From: Neocallimastix lanati (nom. inval.)
Taxonomy: Eukaryota; Neocallimastigomycota; Neocallimastigomycetes; Neocallimastigales; Neocallimastigaceae
DNA: 64,000 nucleotides
NCBI GenBank assembly: GCA_016946835.1
Contig: JACVTC010000068.1
Coordinates: 678,501-742,500 of the forward strand
Direction of reading: 5' to 3'
In this document: in pieces, positions 45,131 to 58,975 of the stretch
Layout: each line of letters opens with the position of its first letter
Numbering within the stretch: the stretch's first letter is position 1
Program-made: the position numbers and the translations under genes
Notes under the pieces: model-generated
What the model saw: only the letters and a program-made list of their open reading frames with translations
Told to the model about the DNA's origin: nothing
Databases searched by the model: none

Positions 45131-46414
45131 AATAATAATTATATATATATATAATTATTATATATATATATATATAAATGAATTATTAAAATAATATTTA
45201 ACTACTTTAGAAAAACATAAAAAAGTTTTTCTTATATAGCATTTTATGTTATAAATTAATAATAAATAATAATTATTTTATTACTATTTTACAAAATATT
45301 AAAATAAATCTTTATAATTAAATACATTTTTATAATTAAATACATTTTTATAATTAAATAATATAAATAATTATTTTACTACTATTTTACAAAATATTAA
45401 AATAAGTCTTTATAATTAAATATATTTTTATAATTTAAAATATTAATTTTACTTCATGTAAATAAAGAGCATAAAAAGTAATGAGAATTTATAATCTATT
45501 GTATTTTTAAGAAATTATATTTCCTAAAGAATATAGGAAACGAGGAGAGAAAAGAAATAATTTTATGTAAAAAAAAAAAAAAAAAAAAAATATTTATAAA
45601 AACTAATAATAATTTTAAGCATTTTGAAAGATTCATATTATTATATAGAGTCAAATTTTTATACATTTGAATTGTATTTATCCATAGGATACAAATATTA
45701 GTAGAAAATCAAGAGAAATAAGAATATGTAAAAAAAATATCATATATTATAAACTTTAAATGATTATGCATATTTAACAATAAAAGGTAAAAAAAAAATA
45801 TTATTTTACATTGATATTTAATTAATTATCCATTCACAATGTATATCTATATGAATGAAGTAAACAATTTTATCCTTCCAGAATGTTTAATCATTGATGA
45901 AGATTTAAACCTACAGTTTTAAATGCATAACCATTTGAATTTAGTTATTTAAAATATCAAGCTACTTGTATAAGATAAATAACATGATGAACATACTAGT
46001 TAATCTATCCCTCAAGTATTGTATTACAATCAACTTAATGTTATTATCGTAACTGAGAAGTATAGATATTAAATATATATATATATATATATATATATAC
46101 TTTTATATACGAATAAACTTAATAGTTACTGCTTAATTACAATGTGGGTATTCGGAAGAAGGAACGTCATATTTATGAAAGAAATGCTTAAACTTGAAAT
46201 AAGCATGTTCTTCAATTCAATTATGTAAATTGAAATAAAATTGAATACCTAGGGTGAAATAGGTATATTCAATTTTATTAAAATAATATATCATGGTTTA
46301 ACTTGACGTGAAATAAGTTTTTAATCCATAGATAATAGATATTTTAAGAATGATAAAGGAGGGTGTAAGATCTACATAGATTCGACAAAGAGTTCCATCG
46401 ACAGTGGTATAACA

Positions 46415-46430
<16 letters not shown>
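45131..46430. other. AT-rich intergenic region, no gene
   Basis: Includes two similar stretches (45290-45350 and 45390-45440, TTTATAATTAAATA words), an AT run at 46073-46099 and a hairpin at 46234-46279. Parts between 45880 and 46230 are less AT-rich but show no domain. Confidence 0.45.
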
Positions 46431-46439
<9 letters not shown>

Positions 46440-46453
<14 letters not shown>

Positions 46454-46824
46454 AAAGGGCTCCAATATAATTATGATGACTTTTTTGATACGACATAAAA
46501 TATTTATATATATTAATACCATTCGTAGAATGTTCGTGACGCCAAGTTATTACAGAAGCGGTAGCTGTTGTAGTTGTAGTAAGACTCCTCATATTATCTT
46601 TAAATATTGTGTATTTTTTTTTTTCGCCAATCAATTGGTTAATATTCCTTTTAATCGAGCTGACAGTTTAACAATAATGCATAAACTAATAATTGAAGAT
46701 ATTTTTACATATTATCATTATATTTTTCTGAATACTATCATGTTGTATAGTCTGTTGTTTAATTTGGCAATATTTATTTACTGATAATTTTCATATATAT
46801 ATTCAAATCTAAATATTTACTTCT

Positions 46825-46858
<34 letters not shown>

Positions 46859-46871
46859 TATGAGGGGGAAA
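46440..46871 (+). pseudogene. Copia RNase H C-terminal relic and polypurine tract
   Basis: NIPFNRADSLTIMHK (46640-46685) matches the copia RNase H ending of the type NxADxLTK. Upstream text is riddled with stops. GAGGGGGAAA at 46863-46872 then matches the copia polypurine tract, and TATTAG would be a mutated LTR start. Weak but coherent in order and spacing. Confidence 0.45.
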
Positions 46872-48009
46872 TATTAGTTATGACATGATAATTTAAATGA
46901 AATAGGAATAGTAATCATAAAATGAAAAATGAAAAATGAAAAATGAAAATACATTCTGAAATAATATAATCAAATTGATTATCAAATAATCATTGTAAGT
47001 AGTTAAAAAATAAAAAATAAAAAACAAAACATAAAAAACAAAAAATAAAGGCTAATCTTAAATTCAAAATTGAAGAAAGACATAAAAGATTTAATATATG
47101 ATAAAAAAAAAAGGGCTAATCAATTTAATTAACATGTTAATGAAGTAAAAATAAAAAAAAAATATAGAGAATATAAAAATATTAAAGAAAAGTTACTTAA
47201 ATGATTCTTTGAGCTGATTATTAAATAAAAATAATATTTATCTTGAAAATGAATAAAATAGCCTAAATAGTGAAAAATTAGTAAAAAAAAAAAAAATTAA
47301 CCTTCAAGAAGAAATTAATTGAAATGTCGAATCATTATCACTTATATAGACAATTTATAGTATTTACTTAATAAGTTTAAATGGGCTAGAATAATATAAT
47401 TAATTATAAATGCAAATAAATCAATTTTTAATACCTCAGGATGATGATTATAAAGAATACCGATATAAATAATTAAGGATTTGTTGTAATAGTTATCGCT
47501 AAAGCAACCAAATGAAAATATATAATAAGAGTTAGCGCTTTATCTAGAAAGCGGATTATGATTGAAAGTGATGTAAATCCTAATACATAAGAGTAAGAAG
47601 TATTCGGTATTCACAGATTGAGATGGTAAATAATATCACCCTTCAAGAGGAAGGTTTCCATCATATAAATAGTATATATAAACCCTATATGATAAGAGAT
47701 GTTTTAGGTACATCTAGTATAAATGGTGTAATAATATTAAATAACTTAGTTTTTAGGGGGAAAATAATTAGATTACAAATATATTTAAGAAATTATTTTT
47801 AACAATATTTAAATTGAAATAAAGAATTAATATAACGTAAGATTATTGTATTTATGAAAAATGTTGAAATTGAGGTTAGAAAAGAAATAATTTAAAGTTT
47901 AATGATGATATCAAGTGTAATAATATTAGAGAATAGGATATATTTATATACACAATATTCACCAGTAAATTAATTTATTCAATACTGAATAACAAGGTTT
48001 AAGAGGGAA
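46872..48009 (+). other. Probable LTR-element interior, non-coding
   Basis: AT-rich with scattered less AT-rich text and AATGAAAA repeats near 46920-46950. It ends in the purine tract AAGAGGGAA that abuts the LTR at 48010. No domain recognised. Confidence 0.4.
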
Positions 48010-48257
48010 TGTTAGAATATGTGAATTTTTGTTTTAATTACTAATAATTCATAATACATTACAATAATGTTAATAGTTCTTAGAATATTCATGTATTAAG
48101 TTATTTCTAATATTGGTAAGTCACATTTAAGATATATAAATACATGTAATTTGTATCCATTTTACTTAAGCCTTAATCTATATAGAAACATATAACTCTT
48201 TATATTTCATAAATAAAGTTAAAAACTTAATAAGATATAAATCTTATTTTTCTAATA
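48010..48257 (+). repeat. LTR of a copia/TRIM-type element, single copy
   Basis: Opens TGTTAGAATATGTG after the purine tract AAGAGGGAA and closes near TTTTTCTAATA. At 248 bp it is close to its relatives (228 and 243). A TATATAAATACATG motif sits mid-LTR. The partner LTR was not found. Confidence 0.55.
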
Positions 48258-48521
48258 GTATCCGAAACTATATAAACTATATATTATTGTTAATATATTC
48301 CTATTTATTTTATATATACTATTTAATATTTAAAAAATTATAATAAAAAAAAAATAAAAAGTACTGAATAAAAAGTGTTAAAAAAAAAATACTAATTTTC
48401 TAATATTTCCACCCCTCCCCCCTAAATAAAATATTATCAAAGACTTTATTTTCCAAAAAAAAAAAAAAAAATCACTTCTTTTCTTTCAATATTTTTTTTT
48501 GAAGCTAACTCTAATATGTCT

Positions 48522-48559
<38 letters not shown>

Positions 48560-48639
48560 AGAATAGTATAAATTTTCAGTTCAGTTAGAAATAAAGATGC
48601 CTCTGTTGTCTCCATTTTCAGTTTATTACAAGAATTTTT

Positions 48640-48835
48640 TTTTTTTTAAACATTTCATTAAACAATATTTTTTTTTCTTTTGAACACTTCATTAAGCAAT
48701 ATTTTTTTTTCTTTTAACATTTCATTAAGCAATATTTTATTTTTTTTTTTGAACATTTCATTAAGCAATATTTTTTTTTGAACATTTCATTAAGCAATAT
48801 TTTATTTTTTTCTTTTGAATAATTCATTAAGCAAT
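48640..48835. repeat. Minisatellite with AACATTTCATTAAGCAATAT core
   Basis: Six copies of the 20-base core separated by T runs of variable length. Unit about 28-40 bp. Confidence 0.85.
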
Positions 48836-48994
48836 ATATATATATTTTTTTATCCATAAAAATCATTTGCTACAGCTACTACAGAAAAGAGCAAATATAA
48901 AAAATTAGAGTCTGTTTCTACCACAGTAGATCTTGTTACTAATGAATTGTTGATTGTCTGAGCCAATTCCAACGATTGGATTGGTCCTGAGGCC

Positions 48995-49038
<44 letters not shown>

Positions 49039-49863
49039 TTTTCCTGAAGTGGATTTGCTATTTGGATAAATCTCTAAACAAAAAAAAAATCGGAATCTTT
49101 TATAATCAAATTAATTCTCCTTTTTTTTTTTTTATATGAAATATATAATAATTCTTAATTTGATTTTTAAATACTTAAGAATATTAACTACCTTGTTCCT
49201 ATTCTGATATTGTTGGATTTGGATTTGGATTTGGATTTTTTTTTCTTGATGCTTTTACAAAACAGAGAAAGATATATCTGGTCTTATTGATTTAGATAGA
49301 TGTATTTAGACAAAAACTAATTGCACTCTGGTAAAATAGTCTTATCAAAAAGGTATTTTTTAATTAAATTAGTTTAACATCATCACCAGTTACATAGATG
49401 GATGGAGTAGAAGCTTTTTATATTTTCTTTAAAATATTAAAAAATTTCTTTAAAAATGTTTTCAACAAATAGTTTTCTTAAGGGATTATATATCCAAATT
49501 TATTTATTTATTTTTTTTTTTTCTAACTTTTCATCCTAAAATATAGTTTGATTTCTTTGCACTTGGAATATTTTAAAAATTGTTCTTAATAATATTAATC
49601 ATATTAAAAAAAAAAAATTTTCTTCTTTAATGCTTGTTATTAACATGTCATTGACATATAAAGCGACTAAACATATTACATTATTTTTCTTTTTATTATC
49701 CCTCTTAACAAATAAGCATTGTTCACTTCTTAATTAATAATAATATATAAATGAAGTGAATATTGTTAATTCTGAAGTGTTATTATTGTAAAGTAATTTC
49801 AGGTGATTTAAAAATAAATTTTGATCAACTTATTTGATAACAAATGATAAAAGTAGCTTGTAT

Positions 49864-49905
<42 letters not shown>

Positions 49906-49915
49906 TTATTTCTTG

Positions 49916-50003
<88 letters not shown>

Positions 50004-51018
50004 GTTATTATCATATTCATTATTATCATTATTATTATTATTTCTTTTCTTCCCTATAGTTTAATGAATTTGATGAGTTTAAAAAAAAAAAAACAGTTAT
50101 AAGCAGTATACTCATTTTTTTTTATAATGGTAATAGTGACCGTTTTCGTTGGAATTTAATATATATATGAATTTTATATAGAAATTTCTCATTTCGAACT
50201 CGATAAATTTGATTTATTTCATGTGGAAATACTTCTTTCTTGATATCTACTCTTTTAATACTTTTTTTTTTTTTTTTTTTTTTTTTTCTTGATGATGGTA
50301 CCTTGTTTTGATATATCTTTTTTTTTTAAGATATTTTTCTAAAATATTTTTTTAAATGCTTAAAATGAGAATGTAATAGACAATTCCCACCCAACTTTTA
50401 TTTTTAATTCCTCTAAAGATTATAAAAAAAAAAAAAAAAATTTTTTTTTTTTTTTTTTTGTTTCTTCATTCAGTTCTGATTTATTTAGAAATTTTTTTTA
50501 TTTTTGCTTCCTTATTATATTCTATAAAATAACAAGTTAAAAATTATCTATCTAACTACAGCTTAAAGTCATTGTTTTTTTTAATTTCTAAATTTCTTTA
50601 TTTTTTTTTTTTATTTCAATTTCAAATAATCTGGAGGGGTCTGTTTCTGAAAATCTTTCTTTTTAATTCATATATCAATTAAATAGGCCTAGGCACTTGT
50701 GCCATTATTTAATAGGTTTTTTTTTTTGCTTTTTTTTTTTGCTTTTATATAAATATATTCGTCGAGGTAGTTCAGTACGATAATACTGACGGTACTATCA
50801 TACTTAAAGTGATCTTTTTTTTTTTTTTTTATATTGGTGTTTATATCTTTTAATATTCTTTAATAAATAAATCACCTAATTCGCCAGAATCTAGGAATAA
50901 ATTCAAATCTAAATACTATTTGTGAAAAGTTTTTCATTTGTAATTTTTTAAAAGTTTTGAATATGAAATTTATTTAATTGTATTTTGTTTGAATATTTGA
51001 AGACTCTACCTCAACAGG
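48836..51018. other. AT-rich intergenic region with microsatellites
   Basis: An A run (48995-49021), a TTA microsatellite at 49919-50001, and T runs at 49865-49900 and 50262-50287. Scattered less AT-rich text (48865-48995, 50625-50800) may be retroelement residue, but no domain could be named. Confidence 0.5.
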
Positions 51019-51136
51019 AAGCCTCATTTTCATTGTCGTTCTTGATGTATTTGTTTTCTTTGCTTTCTTTTGTCGTATTTGTTGAAGTTTTTTTGAAGAA
51101 CTTCCCTGTCGTTGTTATACTTTCACATTTAGTCAT
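51019..51136 (-). pseudogene. Copia gag N-terminal relic
   Basis: On the minus strand an ATG at 51136 opens MTKCESITTTGKFFKKTSTN and runs about 38 codons to a stop. It lies about 110 bases downstream of a primer-binding site and LTR, the position of a copia gag start. The protein is not otherwise recognisable. Confidence 0.4.
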
Positions 51137-51245
51137 TTTAATGTGACTGTTAATAGTTCTTTATTTTTAATATTTAATAGAGTATTTAATATTTAATTAT
51201 ATTGAATTTTGATATTAAGAATTGTTTAATGAATTATTGAGTCAG

Positions 51246-51259
51246 TGAGACTCTTCATC
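51246..51259 (-). promoter_or_regulatory. Primer-binding site variant (tRNA-Lys anticodon-arm type)
   Basis: On the minus strand GATGAAGAGTCTCA, one mismatch from the other four sites, immediately after an LTR end TTTAACA (LTR lies to the right, from 51260). Its right border is not defined. Confidence 0.6.
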
Positions 51260-51399
51260 TGTTAAATATAACACTTTAAATCAGAAATTGATATTTATAT
51301 TTTATTATGTGTTTATTTTGTTCATTATTTTTTCTTTTTTTTTTTTGCCTAAAGAAAGACCTATTCATTTAATAATATGGTCATTCCATATTATTTGTA

Positions 51400-51672
51400 T
51401 AATAGTTTTTTTTATATAATTGTCAAACATTATTGATAAACATTTAATGTTATACTGCATGATACTATCAAATGAAAGTATTTTACACTTAATAATGTAG
51501 TAAAATATACAATATAATTAAACACATAACTACATTATTAACCATATACAATATTATATTATGCTTAATATTAAATTTTGTTTTAGTATTAATTAGTTCA
51601 TTTTTATTTCATTTTATCTCTTTTTTTTTTTTTTTTATTTTTTTAAAAATATATATATTTAAAAAAAAAGTA

Positions 51673-51704
<32 letters not shown>

Positions 51705-51846
51705 GTATAAATTATAATTATATATATGAATATTGAATATTAAATATATAAATTTCTATATATATTAGACTTTAATAATTTTCCATGATTAATACAATTC
51801 ATCCTATTTTATTTTTGGTATTTTTTTTTTAAATTATAAATAAATA

Positions 51847-51881
<35 letters not shown>

Positions 51882-52249
51882 CATTTTTCCATGTTTTTAA
51901 AAACTTTTTCTAAATTTACTATTTAAAGTTTAATTAAAATGAAAATATTTTAAAAAAATTTTATTTATTTATTTTAAAGTCTTTATAAGATTAGATTATA
52001 TGGAATATAAAATATGGAATACTGGGAAAATATAAATTGATTGATACATCCTAACAATTTTTTTCAACTCACCTAAAAATGTTATTTTCAAGTTATATAT
52101 ATATATATATTTTAAAATGTAAAGATATAGATTATCATAAATGGTATTTTTTAAAATTTTTAAATAATTTATTTTATTAATGTTTTGTTATCAATCTTTA
52201 GAGATGATATGACTATGCTTATATATATATTATTACAAAAAAAAAAATA
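51400..52249. other. AT-rich spacer, includes the undefined LTR
   Basis: No gene. T and A runs at 51621-51636, 51681-51704 and 51851-51879. Confidence 0.4.
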
Positions 52250-52618
<369 letters not shown>

Positions 52619-53241
52619 ACTATGATAAAAATTAAAAATTAAAATATTATGTAATAAATAATTAGCATATATATATAAATCATTATCATTTACAACTGTA
52701 TTATATTTGTGAATATAAGCAAATATCATACATGGATACGGAGATTTTATAATTAGTAATAGATAACATCTTTCAAATACATAGTAAAATTTTTTAAAAA
52801 AAAAAAATTATTTCTAAGATATTAGATTAACCTTTTAAAGTATTAAACAAAATTATATATATAAGAACAAAAATATATATATATTATTGTGTAAATAGTA
52901 AATAGTTTTTCCTTTTTTTCTATTTTATTTATACTTTTATATTATGTTTTTTATATTTTTTTTTTTTTTAACTTATTCAAAACTATTGAAGTATAATATT
53001 ATATTAAACATCAAATATAAAAAAAAAAAAAAAAAAAGGTATTATAAGTTATATAAAGCCATATTTATATTATAAAATTATTAAATAATATTTATATAAA
53101 ACAAGATATATAATACAAATAATAAAAGTAATTTACTAATAAAGTTTTTTTTTTTTTTTTTTTAATAATTATAAAATTCTTTTTATCATCACTTCTCTGA
53201 GTGAAGAATAAAATTATTTAATTAATAATAATAATAATAAA

Positions 53242-53279
<38 letters not shown>

Positions 53280-53675
53280 CATTCAATTAAAAAATGTACT
53301 TAAAAAAATACTTAAATATTATACACTGTATCATTTATATATATAAAAAGAATTATTATAAATTGTATCATTTAAAAAAAAAAAAAAAAAAAAAAAGTTT
53401 AATATTAATTACATCTCTGTTATATAATAAAATATAAAATATATATTAACAAATTATACAAATTATAATAATAAAGAAATTATTATTTTAATACATTTTT
53501 TAATTTCTTATATAAACTATATAAATATATTCATAATTTTTTTTTTTTTTTTTTTTTTTGAGCTTTTGCATAAATACTTTTAAATAAAGATGGTTGAACT
53601 TTACATGTAAAATAATTTATATTTATCATAATTTTTTTATCATCTTTTACTTAAAAATATGATATGAAATATTAT
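52619..53675. other. AT-rich spacer
   Basis: A and T homopolymers (53143-53162, 53246-53275, 53372-53396, 53539-53559). No gene seen. Confidence 0.45.
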
Positions 53676-54269
53676 TAACTATTATTAGTAAAAATACTAT
53701 TATTAACTACTATTATTAACTGTTATTATTAACTGTTATTTTATTATTAAAAATATTATTATTAACTATTATTTTATTATTAAAAATACTATTATTAACT
53801 ACTATTATTAACTGTTATTATTAACTATTATTTTATTATTAAAAATATTATTATTAACTATTATTTTATTATTAAAAATATTATTATTAACTATTATTTT
53901 ATTATTAAAAATATTATTATTAACTATTATTTTATTATTAAAAATATTATTATTAACTATTATTTTATTATTAAAAATATTATTATTAACTATTATTTTA
54001 TTATTAAAAATATTATTATTAACTATTATTTTATTATTAAAAATATTATTATTAACTATTATTTTATTATTAAAAATATTATTATTAACTATTATTTTAT
54101 TATTAAAAATATTATTATTAACTATTATTTTATTATTAAAAATATTATTATTAACTATTATTTTATTATTAAAAATATTATTATTAACTATTATTTTATT
54201 ATTAAAAATATTATTATTAACTATTATTTTATTATTAAAAATATTATTATTAACTATTATTTTATTATT
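53676..54269. repeat. 33-bp minisatellite
   Basis: From about 53821 to 54269 some 13 essentially identical 33-bp units (TTATTATTAACTATTATTTT followed by ATTATTAAAAATA); earlier units vary (ACTACTATTATTAACTG). The homogeneity implies recent expansion. Confidence 0.92.
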
Positions 54270-54499
54270 CAGATAAAAATAAAAATAAAAATGGAGTAAA
54301 TATGAAATAAAATAATAAAATTGAATTTATTTAATGATTAAATGAAAATTTCTTTATTTTTTATATGAATAAAGTTTTTCATTTAAATCTAAAAAGTATC
54401 CAAAATTATATTAAATTTTTTAGGCTTTGTCACATTTCATAAAGTTTATTTTATATAAAAATTTATAAATTCTTTTTTTTTTTAAATCTTTAAAATATA

Positions 54500-54935
54500 T
54501 ATTTAGTCAATTATTTATTTATTTATTTATTTAATATTAATTTATTTATTATTTATTTATTTAATATTTATTTATTTATTTAATATTTATTTATTTAACT
54601 ATGTAATATTTATCTATTTAATATTTATTTATTTATTTAATAATACTATTAGAAAGTTTTTTTTTTCTTTTGTTGTAAATGAATAAAAAATATGCTATTT
54701 GATTTAAATTTGAAAGGACACATAACCAAAAAAAAAAAAGGATGACTTTATCCCTCAATATATATAAAATTTAAATTTAAAAAAAAAAAAAATTTTAAAC
54801 ATACTATTTCAATTTTATTTTATTTTATTTTATTTTATTTTATTTTATTTTTAATGTTAATATTTATTTTATTTTATTTTATTTCAATTTTATTTTATTT
54901 TATTTTTTTTAATGTTAGTATTGATTTTATTTTAT
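54500..54935. repeat. TTTA and TTTTA simple repeats
   Basis: TTTA-type repeat at 54515-54645 and TTTTA blocks at 54812-54950, with less regular AT sequence between. Confidence 0.75.
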
Positions 54936-55234
54936 TTTATTTTTCTTTAAAAGAGCATTTATATCATAAATCATTTATAGACATAACCATCTATTTTACT
55001 TTTTCAAAATCTTTTTATGTATTGTTTAATTATTTGATAAGAATGAAAAGAATACCTCAAATTTATTATTAAATCTATTTTGATCCTAAACATTTCAATG
55101 ATATTAAATATATAAAAAAATTAGAAAATATTATAAATTTTCTTCCCTTTTTTTTAAAAAAAAACGAAAAGTTTAAAAAATTAATAGAATTAAACAGATC
55201 TCCTCTCATAAATAATATAAATAATATTTAAATA
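54936..55234 (+). pseudogene. Unrecognised coding relic 1
   Basis: One frame, broken only by the TAA at 55070-55072, has non-repeat composition: KEHLYHKSFIDITIYFTFSK before the stop and IYFDPKHFNDIKYIKKLENI after it. No family recognised; could be a decayed gene or chance. Confidence 0.3.
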
Positions 55235-55273
55235 ATATTTAAATATTTAAATAGTATAAATAATATTTGAATA

Positions 55274-55516
55274 ATGTTTAAATTCTCTTCTTTTATAACA
55301 GCGGTATATCGACATTTTATACTCATTGCCGTTTGTCTACTTTTTGTTTTATGTTATTTTATATATAAATTAGAACCAATAAGAGAACTCCTTTCTAACA
55401 CCCATTCATTTTGTTAATTACAGATTCTGAAATTACAAGTTAAAAATGCGATATCTGAACTTTTAAATTCCATCTTCAACAATCTATCGCTTAATGGGGT
55501 TTACACAGAGAACTAA
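55274..55516 (+). pseudogene. Unrecognised coding relic 2, short membrane-type frame
   Basis: ATG at 55274 opens MFKFSSFITAVYRHF with a hydrophobic stretch LIAVCLLFVLCYFI. The frame has one TAA (55415-55417) and then continues with LKLQVKNAISELLNSIF to the stop at 55514. Base composition is clearly less AT-rich than the surroundings. Alternatively ATTACAG at 55417-55423 is a splice acceptor. Function unknown. Confidence 0.35.
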
Positions 55517-55679
55517 AGTAATAAAAAATATCTAAATATAATTTATATCTTTACTAATAACAATCTTTTTTTTTTTTCTTTTTTTCCTTCTTTAAAAACA
55601 ATTATATTATTTAATTATTTACTAATAAGTACTCTTTTTATTCTTTTTATTATTTAATTATTTAGTAAATACTCTTTTT

Positions 55680-56710
55680 ATTATTTATTATTTACTATTT
55701 ATTATTTATTATTTATTTATTATTTATTATTTATTATTTATTATTTATTATTTATTATTTATTATTTATTATTTATTATTTATTATTTATTATTTATTAT
55801 TTATTATTTATTATTTATTATTTATTATTTATTATTTATCATTTAATTATTTATTATTTATTATTTATTATTTATTATTTATTATTTATTATTTATTATT
55901 TATTATTTATTATTTATTAATAATTATTAATAAATATTCTTTTTATTCTTTTTAATATCTATTATTTAATTATTTAATCTTTATTATTTATTATTTATTA
56001 TTTATTATGTATTATTAATTATATATATATATATTTATTTATTTATTATTTATTATTTATTAATAAATACTCTTTTTTATTATTTATTATTTATTATTTA
56101 TTATTTATTATTTATTATTTATTATTTATTATTTATTATTTATTATTTATTATTTATTATTTATTATTTATTATTCAATTATTTATTCATTTATTATTCA
56201 ATTATTCAATTATTTATTATTCAATTATTTATTATTATTAATAAATACTTTTTTTATTATTTATTATTTATTATTTATTATTTATTATTTATTATTTATT
56301 AATAATTATTAATAAATATTCTTTTTATTCTTTTTAATATCTATTATTTAATTATTTAATCTTTATTATTTATTATTTATTATTTATTATTTATTATTAA
56401 TTATATATATATATATTTATTTATTTATTATTTATTATTTATTAATAAATACTCTTTTTTATTATTTATTATTTATTATTTATTATTTATTATTTATTAT
56501 TTATTATTTATTATTCAATTATTTATTCATTTATTATTCAATTATTCAATTATTTATTATTCAATTATTTATTATTATTAATAAATACTTTTTTTATTAT
56601 TTATTATTTATTATTTATTTTTATTTATTATTTATTAATCAATACTCTTTTTATTATTTATTATTTATTATTTATTAATAAATACTCTTTTTATTATTTA
56701 TTTATTTTTT
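55680..56710. repeat. (TTATTTA)n heptamer block with a duplicated interior
   Basis: Long TTATTTA runs interspersed with AATAAATACTCTTTTT and TTATTCAATTA segments. The stretch from 55919 recurs from 56301 (382-base offset) through about 56600. Confidence 0.9.
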
Positions 56711-58764
56711 TAAAAATTTGCTGATTTTTTAAAAAAAAAAAAAAAAAAAAAGAAAATTATAATAAAATAAATTAATTTCATTTATTGAAAACTTTTCAAA
56801 TTTAATTTCTCCTATAATTAAAGATAATATATAGTTTAATATATTCCATTATAAATAAATAAATAAATATAATTTAAATTTAATATATATCATTTTAAAT
56901 TTTATATTCCTTTTTAATTAATTAAAAATTTTAAAAAATCCTTGAAATATTTTAAAGTTATGAATTTAATTAAATTAAATTAAATCGTTCATTCTAAAGA
57001 TGACACTTACTATAAAAGGAATTTATTTTATAGGTCAAAAGTTTAAATATTAATAAAAACAATTTATTAAATAAATACAATATATTCAATTGAATTAATG
57101 AAATAGTTTAGTATATAATATTTAATTCATTACTATAAAATTTAATTGTATGGATAGAAAAAAGTCTGTTTTCATATATAAATTTTTTATACAATATTTA
57201 ATAATATATTAATAATATATTAATAATATATATGAATATATAGAAAATCACACCTTTTAATATAAATATGAGCAATGAGAAAAGAAAGGATGAACCAACT
57301 TATATTAATAATATATGAAAAATTTTATATATTAATATATTACAATGTATTGCAATATAATTTTAAGTAGGATGAAAGAATTTTTTTAATCCTTCATAAA
57401 TTTGAATAATATGAAAATAAATTTTATAATATTTTATATTTAATAATATTTCATATTTAATATTTAAAATTTAATATTTAAAATTAAATATTTAATATTC
57501 ATTATTCATTATTTAATATTTAATATTTCATATTCATTATTCATTATTTAATATTCATTATTTAATATTTAATATTTAATATTTAATATTATTATAATTA
57601 TTATAACAAATTTAATAAATATTTTTAATTATTCATGACGATCTATAAAATATATTAAAATAGGCTTTTTTCTTTCTTGAATGAATAAACTCCTTTTTTC
57701 TTTTAATGGTGAATCAACAATCGAACATTAATTTCTGATCATTGATCATGTCATTTTATTGCATCCATTGTTAATTTTAAAATTTTTTTTTTTTTATTTT
57801 AACATCAATTAACTTTTTAAATTTTAGCATCCATTTTACATAATTTTCTATTTATTAAGATCAATGAACAGAGGAGTTCTCCAATTAATATTAATTTTTA
57901 TGTGGTCATATCCATTGATTCATTTAAGCATTAATGATGAATGATGAATGATTGATTATGGTGAGAGTCTATTCAATTTTCTATTTGTTAAATGCTGATT
58001 GCTTATCTTTTTTTTTTTTTTATATAAATTATACGCACTTTTAAATTATATTTTATCTTATATATATATATATTTTTATTTTTTTAAAAAATTTCTATTT
58101 TACTTTTCATTTTTTTTTTATTATGCTTTTATAATTCCTTATATTGTTATTTTGTAATTTTATCCAATAAATGATTTTTTTTTTTTACATTTTTACCATA
58201 ACATTATACCACCTATTTTTATTTTCTCTAGCTAAAAATTCAGTTGTTAACTCTAATAACCTTTTAATTTTTTAACGATACAAATTTTAATCAATATATT
58301 ATTGATTTATGTTAAAATATAATCCAATATATGATAATGATATAATTAAAATGTGTTTTATTTTAAAACAACATTCTATTAAATGAAAAAAAATTGAGCA
58401 AATCATTTCATAAACATCGTAAATTAAATTAATTCTATTTAATAGAATAATACAAAATTTTAATTTACATTGTATATTATTAGTGTAAACTAATATATGA
58501 TATATTATATTTAAGTATTAGTATAGAAAGTCAGTATATTAAAGTATGACAAAATAAATAATTTAATATCGAAAAGCAAAACTTTATTTATTAGTAAAAT
58601 CAAGAGCATTGTTGAAAGCATAATAAATAATAAATATATTTTTTAAAGATACAAAAAAAAAAACTTTAAATATTCATTTTAAAGAATATTAAAAAAATAA
58701 TATATTTAAGGATCATTGAATAAATAAATAATCACTATTGAATAATTAAATAATAATAATTAAA
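56711..58764. other. AT-rich intergenic region, no gene
   Basis: An A run at 56732-56751 and TTTAATATTTAATATTCATT repeats at 57440-57590. 57660-57960 is less AT-rich (for example CTGATCATTGATCATG) without a domain. Confidence 0.5.
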
Positions 58765-58975
58765 ATAGTTAAATAATAATAATTAAAATAGTTTAATAAT
58801 AAATAATAAATAATCATAATAATAATTAAAGTAGTTTAATAATAATAATTAAAATAGTTTAATAATAAATAATAAATAATCATAATAATAATTAAAGTAG
58901 TTTAATAATAATAATTAAAATAGTTTAATAATAAATAATAAATAATCATAATAATAATTAAAGTAGTTAAATATT
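58765..58975. repeat. Three copies of a roughly 66-bp repeat
   Basis: Units contain AATAATCATAATAATAATTA, then AAGTAGTTTAATAATAATAA and AAATAGTTT. Near-identical copies. Confidence 0.8.

Noticed and set aside
46344-46634. Minus-strand frame with poly-Lys
   Set aside because: Lys run comes from a T homopolymer; the plus-strand reading fits a copia RNase H end instead.
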